Shown: positions 44,931 to 54,500 of the stretch, in pieces
How the letters are laid out: each line of letters starts with the position of its first letter
Numbering within the stretch: the first letter of the stretch is position 1
Assembly (NCBI GenBank): GCA_021151835.1
Contig: JAGKWO010000009.1
Coordinates: 186,001 to 250,000, forward strand
Direction: 5' to 3'
Origin: Gammaproteobacteria bacterium
GTDB lineage: Bacteria; Pseudomonadota; Gammaproteobacteria; Pseudomonadales; Cellvibrionaceae
Length of the DNA: 64,000 bases
Notes under the pieces: generated by a model
What the model was told of the DNA's origin: nothing
What the model saw: the letters and a program-made list of their open reading frames with translations, nothing else
The model's database searches: none
Program-made: the position numbers and the translations under genes

Positions 44931-44951
44931 GGGGCGCAATTTATTGCGCCC
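44931..44951. repeat. palindromic repeat, copy 2
   Basis: Identical over 21 bases to 43871-43891. The two copies flank the DUF4349 gene. It is followed by CTGTTTTTTGC, so on the forward strand it is terminator-like, although the nearby genes run on the reverse strand. Confidence 0.65.
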
Positions 44952-44977
44952 TGTTTTTTGCAGTGGTGTTTGTTTAG

Positions 44978-45550
44978 CTATTCCCCGGAATAATCACTCG
45001 ATGTTCGAAACAATTCCCCTGTCATATAAAATTCCCCACCCGCCATATAATGGATGCTGCGTTTTTGCGGATCATCAGAAAAATGCCAGCGACCATTTAA
45101 AAATTGTTCAGCGTCTGCATAGGCGGCGACTACTTCGCCGACGATTAAATCCATCTCTTCTGCACCTTGCCTGATAACTTTACATTCCAGCCAGCCAATG
45201 CAATCTTCGATTAACGGTGCAGCAATTTTTGCAGCGGGGAAGGTGTTGATATTAAAACGGGAAAATTTATCGAGGTCGCGACCGGATACATCGCCAACAT
45301 CCAATGTCAGTTTGGCGATTTTGCGCATCGGGAATTGCAAACCGAATTCACCGCTGGCATTTACCAATTCGCGCGTGTAAGTATTTTTATCAATAACTAC
45401 AGCAACTTTTGCGGGAGAAAAATCCAGGGGCATCGACCAGGCTGCCGCCATAACATTGCGCTTATCACCATGGGCGCTGGTGATGATGCTGACCGGGCCA
45501 TGGTTGAATAATTTGTAACTGTCTTCCAGGGGAATGGATAGGTTTGTCAT
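44978..45550 (-). CDS. flavin reductase-like protein
   Basis: A 190-residue FMN-binding split-barrel protein of the flavin reductase/DIM6 group, with GPVSIITSAHGDKRNVMAAAWSMPLDFSPAKVAVVID at the N-terminus, VSGRDLDKFSRF and IGWLECKV. Such enzymes reduce FMN/FAD with NAD(P)H and supply monooxygenases or halogenases. Its start codon is one base after the stop of the outer-membrane protein gene, so they are translationally coupled. The divergent halogenase gene nearby is the obvious candidate user of reduced flavin. Confidence 0.82.
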   Translation of the reverse strand: MTNLSIPLEDSYKLFNHGPVSIITSAHGDKRNVMAAAWSMPLDFSPAKVAVVIDKNTYTRELVNASGEFGLQFPMRKIAKLTLDVGDVSGRDLDKFSRFNINTFPAAKIAAPLIEDCIGWLECKVIRQGAEEMDLIVGEVVAAYADAEQFLNGRWHFSDDPQKRSIHYMAGGEFYMTGELFRTSSDYSGE

Positions 45551-45551
45551 G

Positions 45552-46097
45552 TTAAAAAGTTAATCCGCTGCTGATATAAAAGGTCCATGAGGAGGCTTTG
45601 CTCTCACGGAATTCGCCAAAATGCTGGAAGTCCACGCCGGCGCCTAACAATAAATGTTCTGTGGGTTTTATACCAATTTCTGCGCTGGCGTCAAACATAT
45701 CTTCTTCGGTTTCAGTGCCATTAGTAAACGTGAAGGTTCCGCGGCCCACGCCGATTCCACCCATTAAATAGGCATTGTACTGGCTATCAAGTGCGTCGTA
45801 ATTAATGCCGGCCAATCCGATGGCAAGGGTTTTTACATCAATGTCGCCACCGCCGTTAATGTCGGCTTTACTGTGCTGGTGCGACACATACACAGGCCCG
45901 ACAATCACCCGGCCGCTATAACTGCTGGCGAAAGTCATATCGTATTTGCTGAAACTTTCATCGGTTTCAAATTCATCCTCATCTGCGTCTATGCCACCCC
46001 AGGGTGAGTATTTCACTTGCAGTATCACCGGTAAATCCACCGCAAAAGCGGAGGGGCTGGCCATAGCAATTAATAATACCGCAATCAATGATTTCAT
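45552..46097 (-). CDS. small outer-membrane beta-barrel protein
   Basis: A 181-residue exported protein. The signal peptide ends near SAFA/VD. The mature part has alternating beta strands with glycine-rich turns and ends WTFYISSGLTF with the terminal Phe of outer-membrane barrels, probably an 8-stranded barrel. It contains an acidic stretch (DADEDEFETDESF). ATG 46097 with AAAGGA upstream is chosen over 46127. It is first of a two-gene operon with the flavin reductase and divergent from the halogenase. Ligand unknown. Confidence 0.75.
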   Translation of the reverse strand: MKSLIAVLLIAMASPSAFAVDLPVILQVKYSPWGGIDADEDEFETDESFSKYDMTFASSYSGRVIVGPVYVSHQHSKADINGGGDIDVKTLAIGLAGINYDALDSQYNAYLMGGIGVGRGTFTFTNGTETEEDMFDASAEIGIKPTEHLLLGAGVDFQHFGEFRESKASSWTFYISSGLTF

Positions 46098-46249
46098 TAT
46101 TTTTCCTTTGATAAGTACAAAACCCATCGGTTTTTAGTTTGCAAGCTATAGAGAAAATTAATGGGTGGTGAATAGCTTAATGGATATGCGGCAGGCAAGC
46201 TACTGCACCTTGCAGTTCTACAGTTCAATAAATATAAATGGAAGATGCT

Positions 46250-47905
46250 ATGAATAAAGGCACTACTAAAGAAGCTACTACTAATGAAGCTACTATTAAA
46301 GACGCCATTGTGAATGATGGCATTATGAATGACGACGATATAAATAATCCGGCAGTCAAACACATTGTGATTGTTGGTGGCGGCTCAGCCGGTTGGTTGG
46401 TCGCGGGAACTATTGCAGCAGAGCATGGCAATGGCGATGAAGGCGTACAGATTACGTTGATTGAGTCACCCGATATCAAATTGGTTGGGGTAGGTGAAGG
46501 GACCTGGCCAACCATGCGTGCTACGCTCAAAAAAATGGGCATCTCTGAAACAGAATTTGTGCGTGAATGTGATGTCGCATTTAAGCAAGCCTCCAAATTT
46601 TGTAAATGGACTACCGGGGAGGAGGGTGATGAATATTATCACCCCTTCACATTACCGGTAGGTTATCGTGAATTGAATCTGGCGGAATACTGGAAGGCGT
46701 ATAGTAACGAAATATCTTTTTCCGATGCGGTTTGTGTTCAAAGCCAGGTGTGTGCAAATCACATGGGACCAAAACTGATTACTACCCCGGAGTTCAGTGG
46801 CATTACCAATTACGCTTATCATCTGGATGCCGCTAAATTTGCAGTCTACTTGCGCAAACATTGTATTGAAAAACTGGGTGTTAAACACATTACCGATAAT
46901 GTTATCGGCATAAATTCGGCAGCGAATGGTGATATTCGTTCATTAGCTACCCAGCATAGCGGTGAGCTGCGCGGGGATTTATTTGTGGATTGCACCGGGC
47001 TCACATCGTTGTTACTGGGTAAACATTACCAGGTACCGTTGATTAGTAAAAAAGAATTTCTGTTCAATGATGCCGCGTTGGCTGCACAGGTTCCATATCT
47101 GGATCCTGAGTGCCCCATTTCATCCAATACTATTTCGACTGCGCAATCGGCTGGTTGGGTGTGGGATATTGGTTTGCAAACACGGCGCGGTGTTGGTTAT
47201 GTCTATTCGCGCACCCATATTTCTGATGAAGATGCTGATAAGGAATTCCGCGCTTATTTGACCTTGACGATTGGAAAGGAAAAAGCGGAGGCAACTGAAT
47301 TCCAGAAAATAAAATTTACGCCTGGCCATCGCGAAGTTTTTTGGAAAAACAATTGTGTAGCGGTAGGTTTGGCAGCGGGATTTATTGAGCCGCTGGAAGC
47401 ATCTGCGATTATTTTGATTGAGCTATCCGCGAAAATGATCAGCGAACAATTGCCTGCTGACAGAAACGCAATGACCATCGTGGCGAAGCGCTTTAATGAT
47501 GTGTTCACTTATCGCTGGAACCACATTATTAATTTCCTGAAACTGCATTATGTATTAAGTAAACGCAGTGGTTCCCAGTACTGGATTGATCATCGCAATC
47601 CCGACAGTATTCCGCAAAGCTTGCAGGAACTTCAGGCGTTGTGGAAATACCAGATTCCCTGGTTTTACGACGAAGTGCATATGGAAGAATTGTTTCCCCT
47701 GGCCAGTTTCCAATACATTCTGTATGGCATGGGTTATGAAACCGCACAGAGATCAACAATTAAGAAACCGAACCCGGCAGCGCTGGAACGGGCAGCGGAA
47801 TTGCTCAGGGATAATATCAGGAAAACCAATGAGGTGATGAAAGCGTTGCCAACGCATCGCGAAATAGTTAATAAGATCAAGCACTATGGATTGCAGAAAA
47901 TCTGA
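46250..47905 (+). CDS. tryptophan halogenase-family flavoprotein
   Basis: A 551-residue FADH2-dependent halogenase-like protein. The FAD motif GGGSAGW is at 43-49; GVGEGTWP and the lysine equivalent to PrnA Lys79 (CDVAFK, about Lys112) are present. The WxWxIP-type motif reads GWVWDIG (about 302-308), with Gly for Pro. The substrate-side motif GFIEPLEASAI is typical. It has an unusual 35-residue, low-complexity N-terminal extension rich in Thr, Ala, Asn and Asp. ATG 46250 has GGAAG 6 bases upstream; ATG 46238 is 4 codons earlier. The substrate is unknown; many relatives sit beside TonB receptors. A flavin reductase lies across the divergent promoter. Confidence 0.85.
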   Translation: MNKGTTKEATTNEATIKDAIVNDGIMNDDDINNPAVKHIVIVGGGSAGWLVAGTIAAEHGNGDEGVQITLIESPDIKLVGVGEGTWPTMRATLKKMGISETEFVRECDVAFKQASKFCKWTTGEEGDEYYHPFTLPVGYRELNLAEYWKAYSNEISFSDAVCVQSQVCANHMGPKLITTPEFSGITNYAYHLDAAKFAVYLRKHCIEKLGVKHITDNVIGINSAANGDIRSLATQHSGELRGDLFVDCTGLTSLLLGKHYQVPLISKKEFLFNDAALAAQVPYLDPECPISSNTISTAQSAGWVWDIGLQTRRGVGYVYSRTHISDEDADKEFRAYLTLTIGKEKAEATEFQKIKFTPGHREVFWKNNCVAVGLAAGFIEPLEASAIILIELSAKMISEQLPADRNAMTIVAKRFNDVFTYRWNHIINFLKLHYVLSKRSGSQYWIDHRNPDSIPQSLQELQALWKYQIPWFYDEVHMEELFPLASFQYILYGMGYETAQRSTIKKPNPAALERAAELLRDNIRKTNEVMKALPTHREIVNKIKHYGLQKI

Positions 47906-47916
47906 TACTTAACATC

Positions 47917-47952
47917 GAAAACAAACGGCCACCGGGTAGTGGCCGTTGTTTC
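47917..47952. terminator. bidirectional terminator between halogenase and transglutaminase
   Basis: An 8-bp stem ACGGCCAC/GTGGCCGT with a 6-base loop. T-rich tails occur on both sides (TGTTTCT forward, TTGTTTTCG reverse) between convergent genes. Confidence 0.8.
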
Positions 47953-48854
47953 TATAAGCCAAAAATATAATTTTCTTCCACTCGCTGTACATCCACCGAC
48001 ACCAGCAATTGCGGTGAATGCCCGCCGCCGAATATCACGCCTTTCAATGGCGTTACATCGGAGTAGTCGCGCCCCCAGGCGGTAGTGATATGTTGTGCGC
48101 TGATCAGTGTGTTATTGGTAGGATCAAATTCATACCAGCCTTCACCCGGGGAATAAACGGCAAACCATGCGTGGGTAGCATCCGCGCCGATTAATTTTTT
48201 TTCTCCCGGTGGCGGCAAGGTTTCCAGGTAGCCACTGACATACCGCGCTGGATAACCGAGCGAGCGCAAACAGCCAATTGCAAGGTGCGCAAAATCCTGG
48301 CATACCCCGCGCTTATGTTTCAGGACATCAGCAAGTGGCGTTGCCACATCGGAAAATTGTGGATCGTAAGTAAAGTCTTTAAAAATGCGCTGGGTTAAAT
48401 CCATAACAGCAGAGAGAAACGGGCGATCATCGCTAAAGCTGGATGAAGCATAATGGGCCAGGTCCGGATGTTGTTGCACCATAGGCGAATCGAGCATAAA
48501 TTCGCGTGCGCAAATCGTTTCCCAATCCTTATTGTGCTGCAATAAATATTTTACGTACGCGCAGGGTGTGCCAAAATCAAGGTTGATGTTGCCGTCGGTT
48601 TCCTTGATATTGATATCGCTAATAATCGTTACATCCAACTCGCTATGGTCTTTCTCAATGGCAAATTGCAAAAAACGGTTGCCAAAATAATCCTGGTGTT
48701 GTGCCTGGCTTGATACAACGGGCGATAAGTTGATATCAATATGCTCAACCTTTTGCCGTTCAGTAGTGCGCGGCAATACATAGGCAAGGTTGTAACAATG
48801 ACTCACCGGTAAAGAATATTGGTAGCGCGTTGTGTGGCGGATGCGGTATTTCAT
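47952..48854 (-). CDS. transglutaminase-like protein
   Basis: A 300-residue cytoplasmic protein with an N-terminal beta domain (MKYRIRHTTRYQYSLPV) and a papain-like transglutaminase domain. The catalytic triad is Cys185 (RGVCQDFAH), His228 (THAWFAVY) and Asp244 (YEFDPTNN). Members beside ATP-grasp/Alpha-E genes are thought to act as peptidases or amide-exchange enzymes. It overlaps the upstream fused ATP-grasp/Alpha-E gene by 4 bases (ATGA) and ends the operon at a bidirectional terminator. Confidence 0.88.
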   Translation of the reverse strand: MKYRIRHTTRYQYSLPVSHCYNLAYVLPRTTERQKVEHIDINLSPVVSSQAQHQDYFGNRFLQFAIEKDHSELDVTIISDINIKETDGNINLDFGTPCAYVKYLLQHNKDWETICAREFMLDSPMVQQHPDLAHYASSSFSDDRPFLSAVMDLTQRIFKDFTYDPQFSDVATPLADVLKHKRGVCQDFAHLAIGCLRSLGYPARYVSGYLETLPPPGEKKLIGADATHAWFAVYSPGEGWYEFDPTNNTLISAQHITTAWGRDYSDVTPLKGVIFGGGHSPQLLVSVDVQRVEENYIFGL

Positions 48855-51400
48855 AATTGATCCTGCCAGTCAGTATTTTTTACGAGCAGTTGCGGGCCTT
48901 CAGCGTGGTCGAAATAACGCTGCCCAACGGTTTTCGCTGCATTGGTAATCAGGTATTGCAGCCGCGATAGTAGCTGGTCAAGGTCAGTGCGAATGCCGCT
49001 TTCTGCTTTAGCGAGTTGTTTAACATCGCTTAACTTCAACGCAGTGGTGGCTTCCAATAAATATTTATGTTCTGCGCTGAATACCTCGCGGTCAGCCGGC
49101 AACTCGGCAAAGTGTTTTTCCAGCTGGCTCAGTTGATAAATCAATGAACGCGGATTTTTAGCATTGAGCATGATCATTTCCAATCCCTGGTCAATACGAA
49201 TGCCATTTTGGTAACGGCGGCGGTAAGGTATTAATGCTTCACCACACATCAGGCTGGACTCAATTAAAATTTCCTGTTCTATTTCATCGAAGCGTGCAGA
49301 CAATAAAGAACGTAAGCTGGAAATAATTTGCAGTGCACGTTCAAGCCGGCGGCCCATTTCCATAAAGTGCCAGCCGTTGCCGCGTGTCATGCTTTCATGG
49401 ATTAGCCCGGCGAAGGCGAGCAAGGTTTTGATCATCGGCGCAAGCGCATCTTCCAATGCGGACAGGGATGAAGGTTCAAGCGATATTTTCAATTGCTCCA
49501 GTTCATCGCCAATATCATTGATGACCCGCTGGGTATCGCTGGAAAGTTGCTCCTTGACTTGCTCGGCAGAATTAATCATCGCAGTTAAATTATTCGCGAC
49601 GCTACCCATACGGTTCGGATCGAGAATAATGGCAATCATTTCCGGTTCGGGGTTTTTTAGTAGCGCCGGCTGCAAACTGGTAAAACCCGGATAGGTAGAT
49701 GTCACGTGGGTAACCGCACATAACAACGTGCGTTCTACCGCATCGGGTAATTTTTCAGTCTTGTTGGTTTGAATAAATACTGTGCGCAATAAACGCAATG
49801 CTGATTCCGCGCGTTCGGCGTAACGTCCTATCCAGAATAAATTTTCTACCACCCGGCTGGGCAATTCACTGCTGCTTTCCTGCGTAGGTTGTACATCCAC
49901 CGGGCGCAAACTGATTTGTTTTTCCGGTTCCGAGGCAAGCACCCAGGTATCTTTTGAGACTGAGCCGCGCTGGTTGGAAATAATTTTTTTGCCGGTATCC
50001 AGATTGACGCGCGTAAGCCCGCCGGGCATTACTGCATAAGAACTTTCACTTGCCACCGCAAAGGTTCGCAACACCGATGCGCGCGGTAAAATTTTTCCCT
50101 GGTGCCAGGTGGGGGTTTGTGCACCGGCAACATATTCCTGCGCGGCAAATTGATAAGGATTTTTGCGAATGCGGTTTTGCCAGGCTTGCAGCTTTGTATC
50201 ATCCAGTTCGGCACCATAGGCTTCGTACAAGCCGGGGCGCCGATAGGTTGGTTTGATAATCAAATCTTTTAAATTGGCGCACACATAGTCGAGGTCATCC
50301 GGGTTTCCGCACCACCAGGTTTTTACCGATGGTAATTGCAATTCGCGACCAAAGAGCGCGCGGGAAATTGCGGGTAAATAACGCAATAGCGCCGGGTTTT
50401 CCAGCACGCTGGAACCGAGCGGATTAGCGATAGCCACATGGCCCATTCGCGCCACTTCCAATAAGCCGGGTACACCTAAACGCGAATCACCTTTTAATTC
50501 CACCGGGTCGCAATAATTATCGTCAACGCGACGCAAGATGACATCCACGCGTTTTAAACCATCCAGCGCTTTCATCCACACATAACCATTGCGCACACTC
50601 AAATCGCTGCCTTGCACTAATTGAAACCCTAAATAATTGGCGAGATAAGCGTGTTCGAAATAGGCTTCGTTATAAGTGCCCGGTGTGAGTACCACGATGC
50701 GTGCAATACCGCCATTGGGATTCAAGTCGTGCAAGCGTTGGCGTAAGCGCGCAAAAAATAATGAAAGGCGATGGACGTGGCTATCGCGAAATAAACTGGG
50801 GAAAACGCGGTTCATGACTGTGCGGTTTTCCAATGCATAGCCTGCGCCGGATGGTGCCTGGGTGCGGTCAGCCATCACCCGCATGTGGCCATCCGGTGCG
50901 CGTACCAGATCCACACCGTGCACAATCAATTGGTGAGCACCGGGTAATTTCACCATATGGCACGGGCGTAAAAAACCTTGATGGGAAAATAATAATTCCG
51001 GAGGGATTACGCCCTGGCGAATTAACTTTCGATCACCGTAAATATCTTGCAGCAATAAATTAAATAATTCCGCGCGCTCGATTAAACCCGTTTCAATCTG
51101 GTTCCATTCATCGCTATTGATTAACAGCGGAACCGGGTTCAGTTGCCAGCTTTGGTTTGCATCCGGTTCATCGTAAATTTTATAAGTTGCACCATCATCG
51201 CGCAAAATACGGCGCGCTTTTTTCTGGCGCTGCTCAATGGTGTCTTGCCCCAGAGCTTCCAGGCTATGTAATAAATATCGCCAGTAGGGGCGAATGTGCC
51301 CATCAGCATCGTAGGCCTCATCGACCCCCTGTTCCGGCGCGGGATAATTAAATGCGCCTTGGCTGGTGTTGACCCGGGTTTCCATAAGTGTGGAATTCAT
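48851..51400 (-). CDS. fused circularly permuted ATP-grasp/Alpha-E protein
   Basis: An 849-residue fusion of the two proteins encoded separately at 41316-43741. The ATP-grasp part (about 40-490) has ATYKIYDE, LLLQDIYGDRKLI, VHGVDLVR, VLTPGTYNEAYFEHAYLA, VDVILRRVDD, KPTYRR and MPGGLTRVNL...SKDTWV. A 25-residue linker is followed by Alpha-E (about 515-840), starting SRVVENLFWIGRYAERAESALRLLR. Predicted amidoligase of unknown product. It lies 142 bases after the transglutaminase/DUF2126 gene and overlaps the smaller transglutaminase gene. No strong ribosome site; ATG 51385 is an alternative start. Confidence 0.88.
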   Translation of the reverse strand: MNSTLMETRVNTSQGAFNYPAPEQGVDEAYDADGHIRPYWRYLLHSLEALGQDTIEQRQKKARRILRDDGATYKIYDEPDANQSWQLNPVPLLINSDEWNQIETGLIERAELFNLLLQDIYGDRKLIRQGVIPPELLFSHQGFLRPCHMVKLPGAHQLIVHGVDLVRAPDGHMRVMADRTQAPSGAGYALENRTVMNRVFPSLFRDSHVHRLSLFFARLRQRLHDLNPNGGIARIVVLTPGTYNEAYFEHAYLANYLGFQLVQGSDLSVRNGYVWMKALDGLKRVDVILRRVDDNYCDPVELKGDSRLGVPGLLEVARMGHVAIANPLGSSVLENPALLRYLPAISRALFGRELQLPSVKTWWCGNPDDLDYVCANLKDLIIKPTYRRPGLYEAYGAELDDTKLQAWQNRIRKNPYQFAAQEYVAGAQTPTWHQGKILPRASVLRTFAVASESSYAVMPGGLTRVNLDTGKKIISNQRGSVSKDTWVLASEPEKQISLRPVDVQPTQESSSELPSRVVENLFWIGRYAERAESALRLLRTVFIQTNKTEKLPDAVERTLLCAVTHVTSTYPGFTSLQPALLKNPEPEMIAIILDPNRMGSVANNLTAMINSAEQVKEQLSSDTQRVINDIGDELEQLKISLEPSSLSALEDALAPMIKTLLAFAGLIHESMTRGNGWHFMEMGRRLERALQIISSLRSLLSARFDEIEQEILIESSLMCGEALIPYRRRYQNGIRIDQGLEMIMLNAKNPRSLIYQLSQLEKHFAELPADREVFSAEHKYLLEATTALKLSDVKQLAKAESGIRTDLDQLLSRLQYLITNAAKTVGQRYFDHAEGPQLLVKNTDWQDQL

Positions 51401-51542
51401 TGCGTTTATATAGTCGCTAGAAGTTAATGTGTTGTTATCGACGCAGTTTATTGTAACGCGCTTTGCCGGATTTGCTTCCTTGAATACACGTCACAAATTG
51501 TTACTGTGCAATGTGTGACCGTATAAATCAGCGAAGGGTTCA

Positions 51543-54500
51543 TTACTTGCGCAAATCCAGTGTATGCGGGTATTCATCTGCCGGTTCCTCCGGTGGTGGT
51601 GCCATGGGGCGCGGTGGATGTTTGTGTTCGAAAAACTCGCGCAATATTTTTCCCGCTGGCGTAACGGGCAGCACGCCGGGGGTATGGTTGAAATCAAAAA
51701 AGCGATTGCCGCGCCGGGATTCCGCTTCATTCGCATTGACCGGAAAGCGATCATAACTGCGCCCGCCCGGGTGGCTGACGTGATAACTGCAACCGCCAAT
51801 ACTTTTGCCGTTCCAGGTATCAATCAAATCAAATACCAACGGTGAATGAATTCCAATCGTCGGATGCAATGCCGACGGCGGTTGCCAGGCGCGGTAACGC
51901 ACGCCGCCAACAAACTCGCCTTGTTTCCCCGTTGGATTCAAACACACCCGGCGACCATTGCAGGCGAGAATATAGCGGCCTGGTGTTAAGCCGGTAACTT
52001 TCACTTGCAAGCGCTCTACCGATGAATCCACATAGCGTGAGGTGCCGAAGCTGCTCACTTCCTCGCCCAATACATGCCAGGGTTCAATTGCCCAGCGCAA
52101 TTCAATTTGAATATCATCAAGCTGCACGCGGCCATAATGCGGGAAACGAAATTCTTCAAAAGCAGCGAGCCATTCGAGTTGGAATGGATAGCCATTTTCA
52201 TTCAAATCATTTACGACAGCGCGCAAATCTTCCCACACATAATGGGGCAACATAAATTTATCGTGTAGCAATGTGCCCCAGCGCACCAGATTCTGGCGAT
52301 AAGGATTTTTCCAGAAGCGGCTAATCAAACAGCGCAACAATAAAATTTGTACCAGCGACATCCGCGCATGGGGCGGCATTTCAAAACCGCGAAATTCAAG
52401 GATGCCCTGGCGGCCACTTGCTGTACCCGGAGAATATAATTTATCGATACAAAATTCTGAACGATGGGTGTTGCCGGTGATGTCGATTAATAAATTGCGC
52501 ATCAACCTATCAACTAACCAGGGTTGTTCAACAATTCCTTCCGGCATTTGTTTGAAGGCGATTTCCAATTCGTAGAGCATTTCATCGCGGCCTTCGTCCA
52601 CGCGCGGTGATTGGCTCGTTGGCCCGATAAATAATCCGGAAAATAAATACGACAGGCCGGGGTGGTGCTGCCAATAAGTAACCAGGCTGCGCAATAAATC
52701 GGGGCGCCGTAAAAACGGGCTGTTTGCTGGCGTTGATCCACCAAAGGTAACGTGATTGCCGCCGCCAGTACCAGAGTGGCGGCCGTCGAGCATAAATTTT
52801 TCTGTTCCCAAACGGCACTGGCGCGCATCTTCATAAAGTGCTTCGGTATTTTTTACCAGATCACTCCAGGTTTCTACCGGATGAATATTTACTTCAATCA
52901 CACCGGGATCAGGTGTGATTAAAAATTTCTTCAAGCGATAATCTTTGGGCGGTTCATAACCTTCAATAACGACCGGAATTCCCAACGCCGACGCCGTGTC
53001 TTCAATCGCTTCAATCAATGCCACATAATGTTCGAGATAAGTCAGCGGCGGCATAAACAAATGCATGCGACCATCGCGTACCTCGAAGCAAAGCGCAGTG
53101 CGAATAACATAACCGGCTTCGATATAGGATTTTTTAAACGCAGCTTGCAGTGGTTGTGCTGTTGTTGCCGTTGATTTTTTCTCGGCAATCAATTGCGTGT
53201 ATTGCTGCCCACTGGGCGCGAGTGGCGCGCGTGTTGTCAATGGATCATTTTCCGGTTGATAGCGTTCGTATTCGTGCTCGGGGAACTCCAGCGAATTTAA
53301 TGGCAAGCGTAAACCCAGCGGGGAATCGCCAGGGATTAATAACAAATGCTCGGCACGTAATTTCCAGCGGCCAGTGAGCCAGTTTTGATTGAGATAATTC
53401 CATTCGATAGGTAATACATAACCGGATTCGGTATTTAATCCGCGCGCTAATAATCTGGCGATGCGGCGCCGTTCCAGGTCGTCTTTCAAATCGGCTTTAA
53501 GCGGATCTATATCGGCGGGTAATTTTTGTTCGGCCCACAGGTAATAAAGTGTATCTTCGTATGCGGGAATAACATGTTCGCTATTTACCTGGATTTTATC
53601 GCACAGCGCGTGTGCGAATTTTTTTGCATCGAGGTGTGTTAAACCATAATCCTTGTCGACCCGTGCCAGCAACGCGGGATTGCGCCATAAATCTTGGCCG
53701 TCAGTGCGCCAGAAACAGCCCAGCGCCCAACGCGGTACTTCCTCGCCCGGATACCATTTGCCCTGGCCGTAATGCAATAAACCATTGGCGGCAAAGGTGC
53801 TGCGCATGCGCAGTAATAAATCTTTGGCGAGGCGCAATTTATCCGCGCCCAATGCGCCAGTATTCCATTGCTCTGATTCCATATCATCGATGGAAACAAA
53901 TGTCGGCTCACCGCCAGTGGTCAGGCGCACGTCCTGCTCGATTAATTCGTTATCGATTGCTGCACCGAGTGCATTTATTGTCGCCCACTGTTCTTCGGTA
54001 TAGGGTTTGGTTACGCGTGGATCTTCAAGGATGCGAAAGACTTCGTTGCTGTAACTGAATTCCACTTCGCATTTGCTGGTGGCGCCAGTGATAGGCGCAG
54101 CGGAAATCGGATCGGGCGTGCAGGCGAGGGGAATATGGCCTTCGGTCGCTAATAAACCCGAGGTTGGATCGAGCCCGACCCAACCGGCACCGGGAATAAA
54201 AATTTCGGTCCAGGCATGCAAATCGGTGAAATCTTTTTCGGGGCCGCTGGGGCCATCCAGTGCTTTTACATCTGCGGTTAGCTGTACCAAGTAACCTGAC
54301 GCAAAACGTGCGGCATAACCGAGGTGGCGAAAAATTTGCACTAACAACCAGGCGCTGTCACGGCAGGAACCTTTTGCGAGTGTTAAGGTTTCCTCGCAGG
54401 TTTGTATGCCCGGCTCAAGGCGCACGCCGTAGCCAATATCCTGTTGCAATTGCTGGTTGATGCTCACCATAAAATCGTTAATGTGCCAGGGGTTTTCAGT

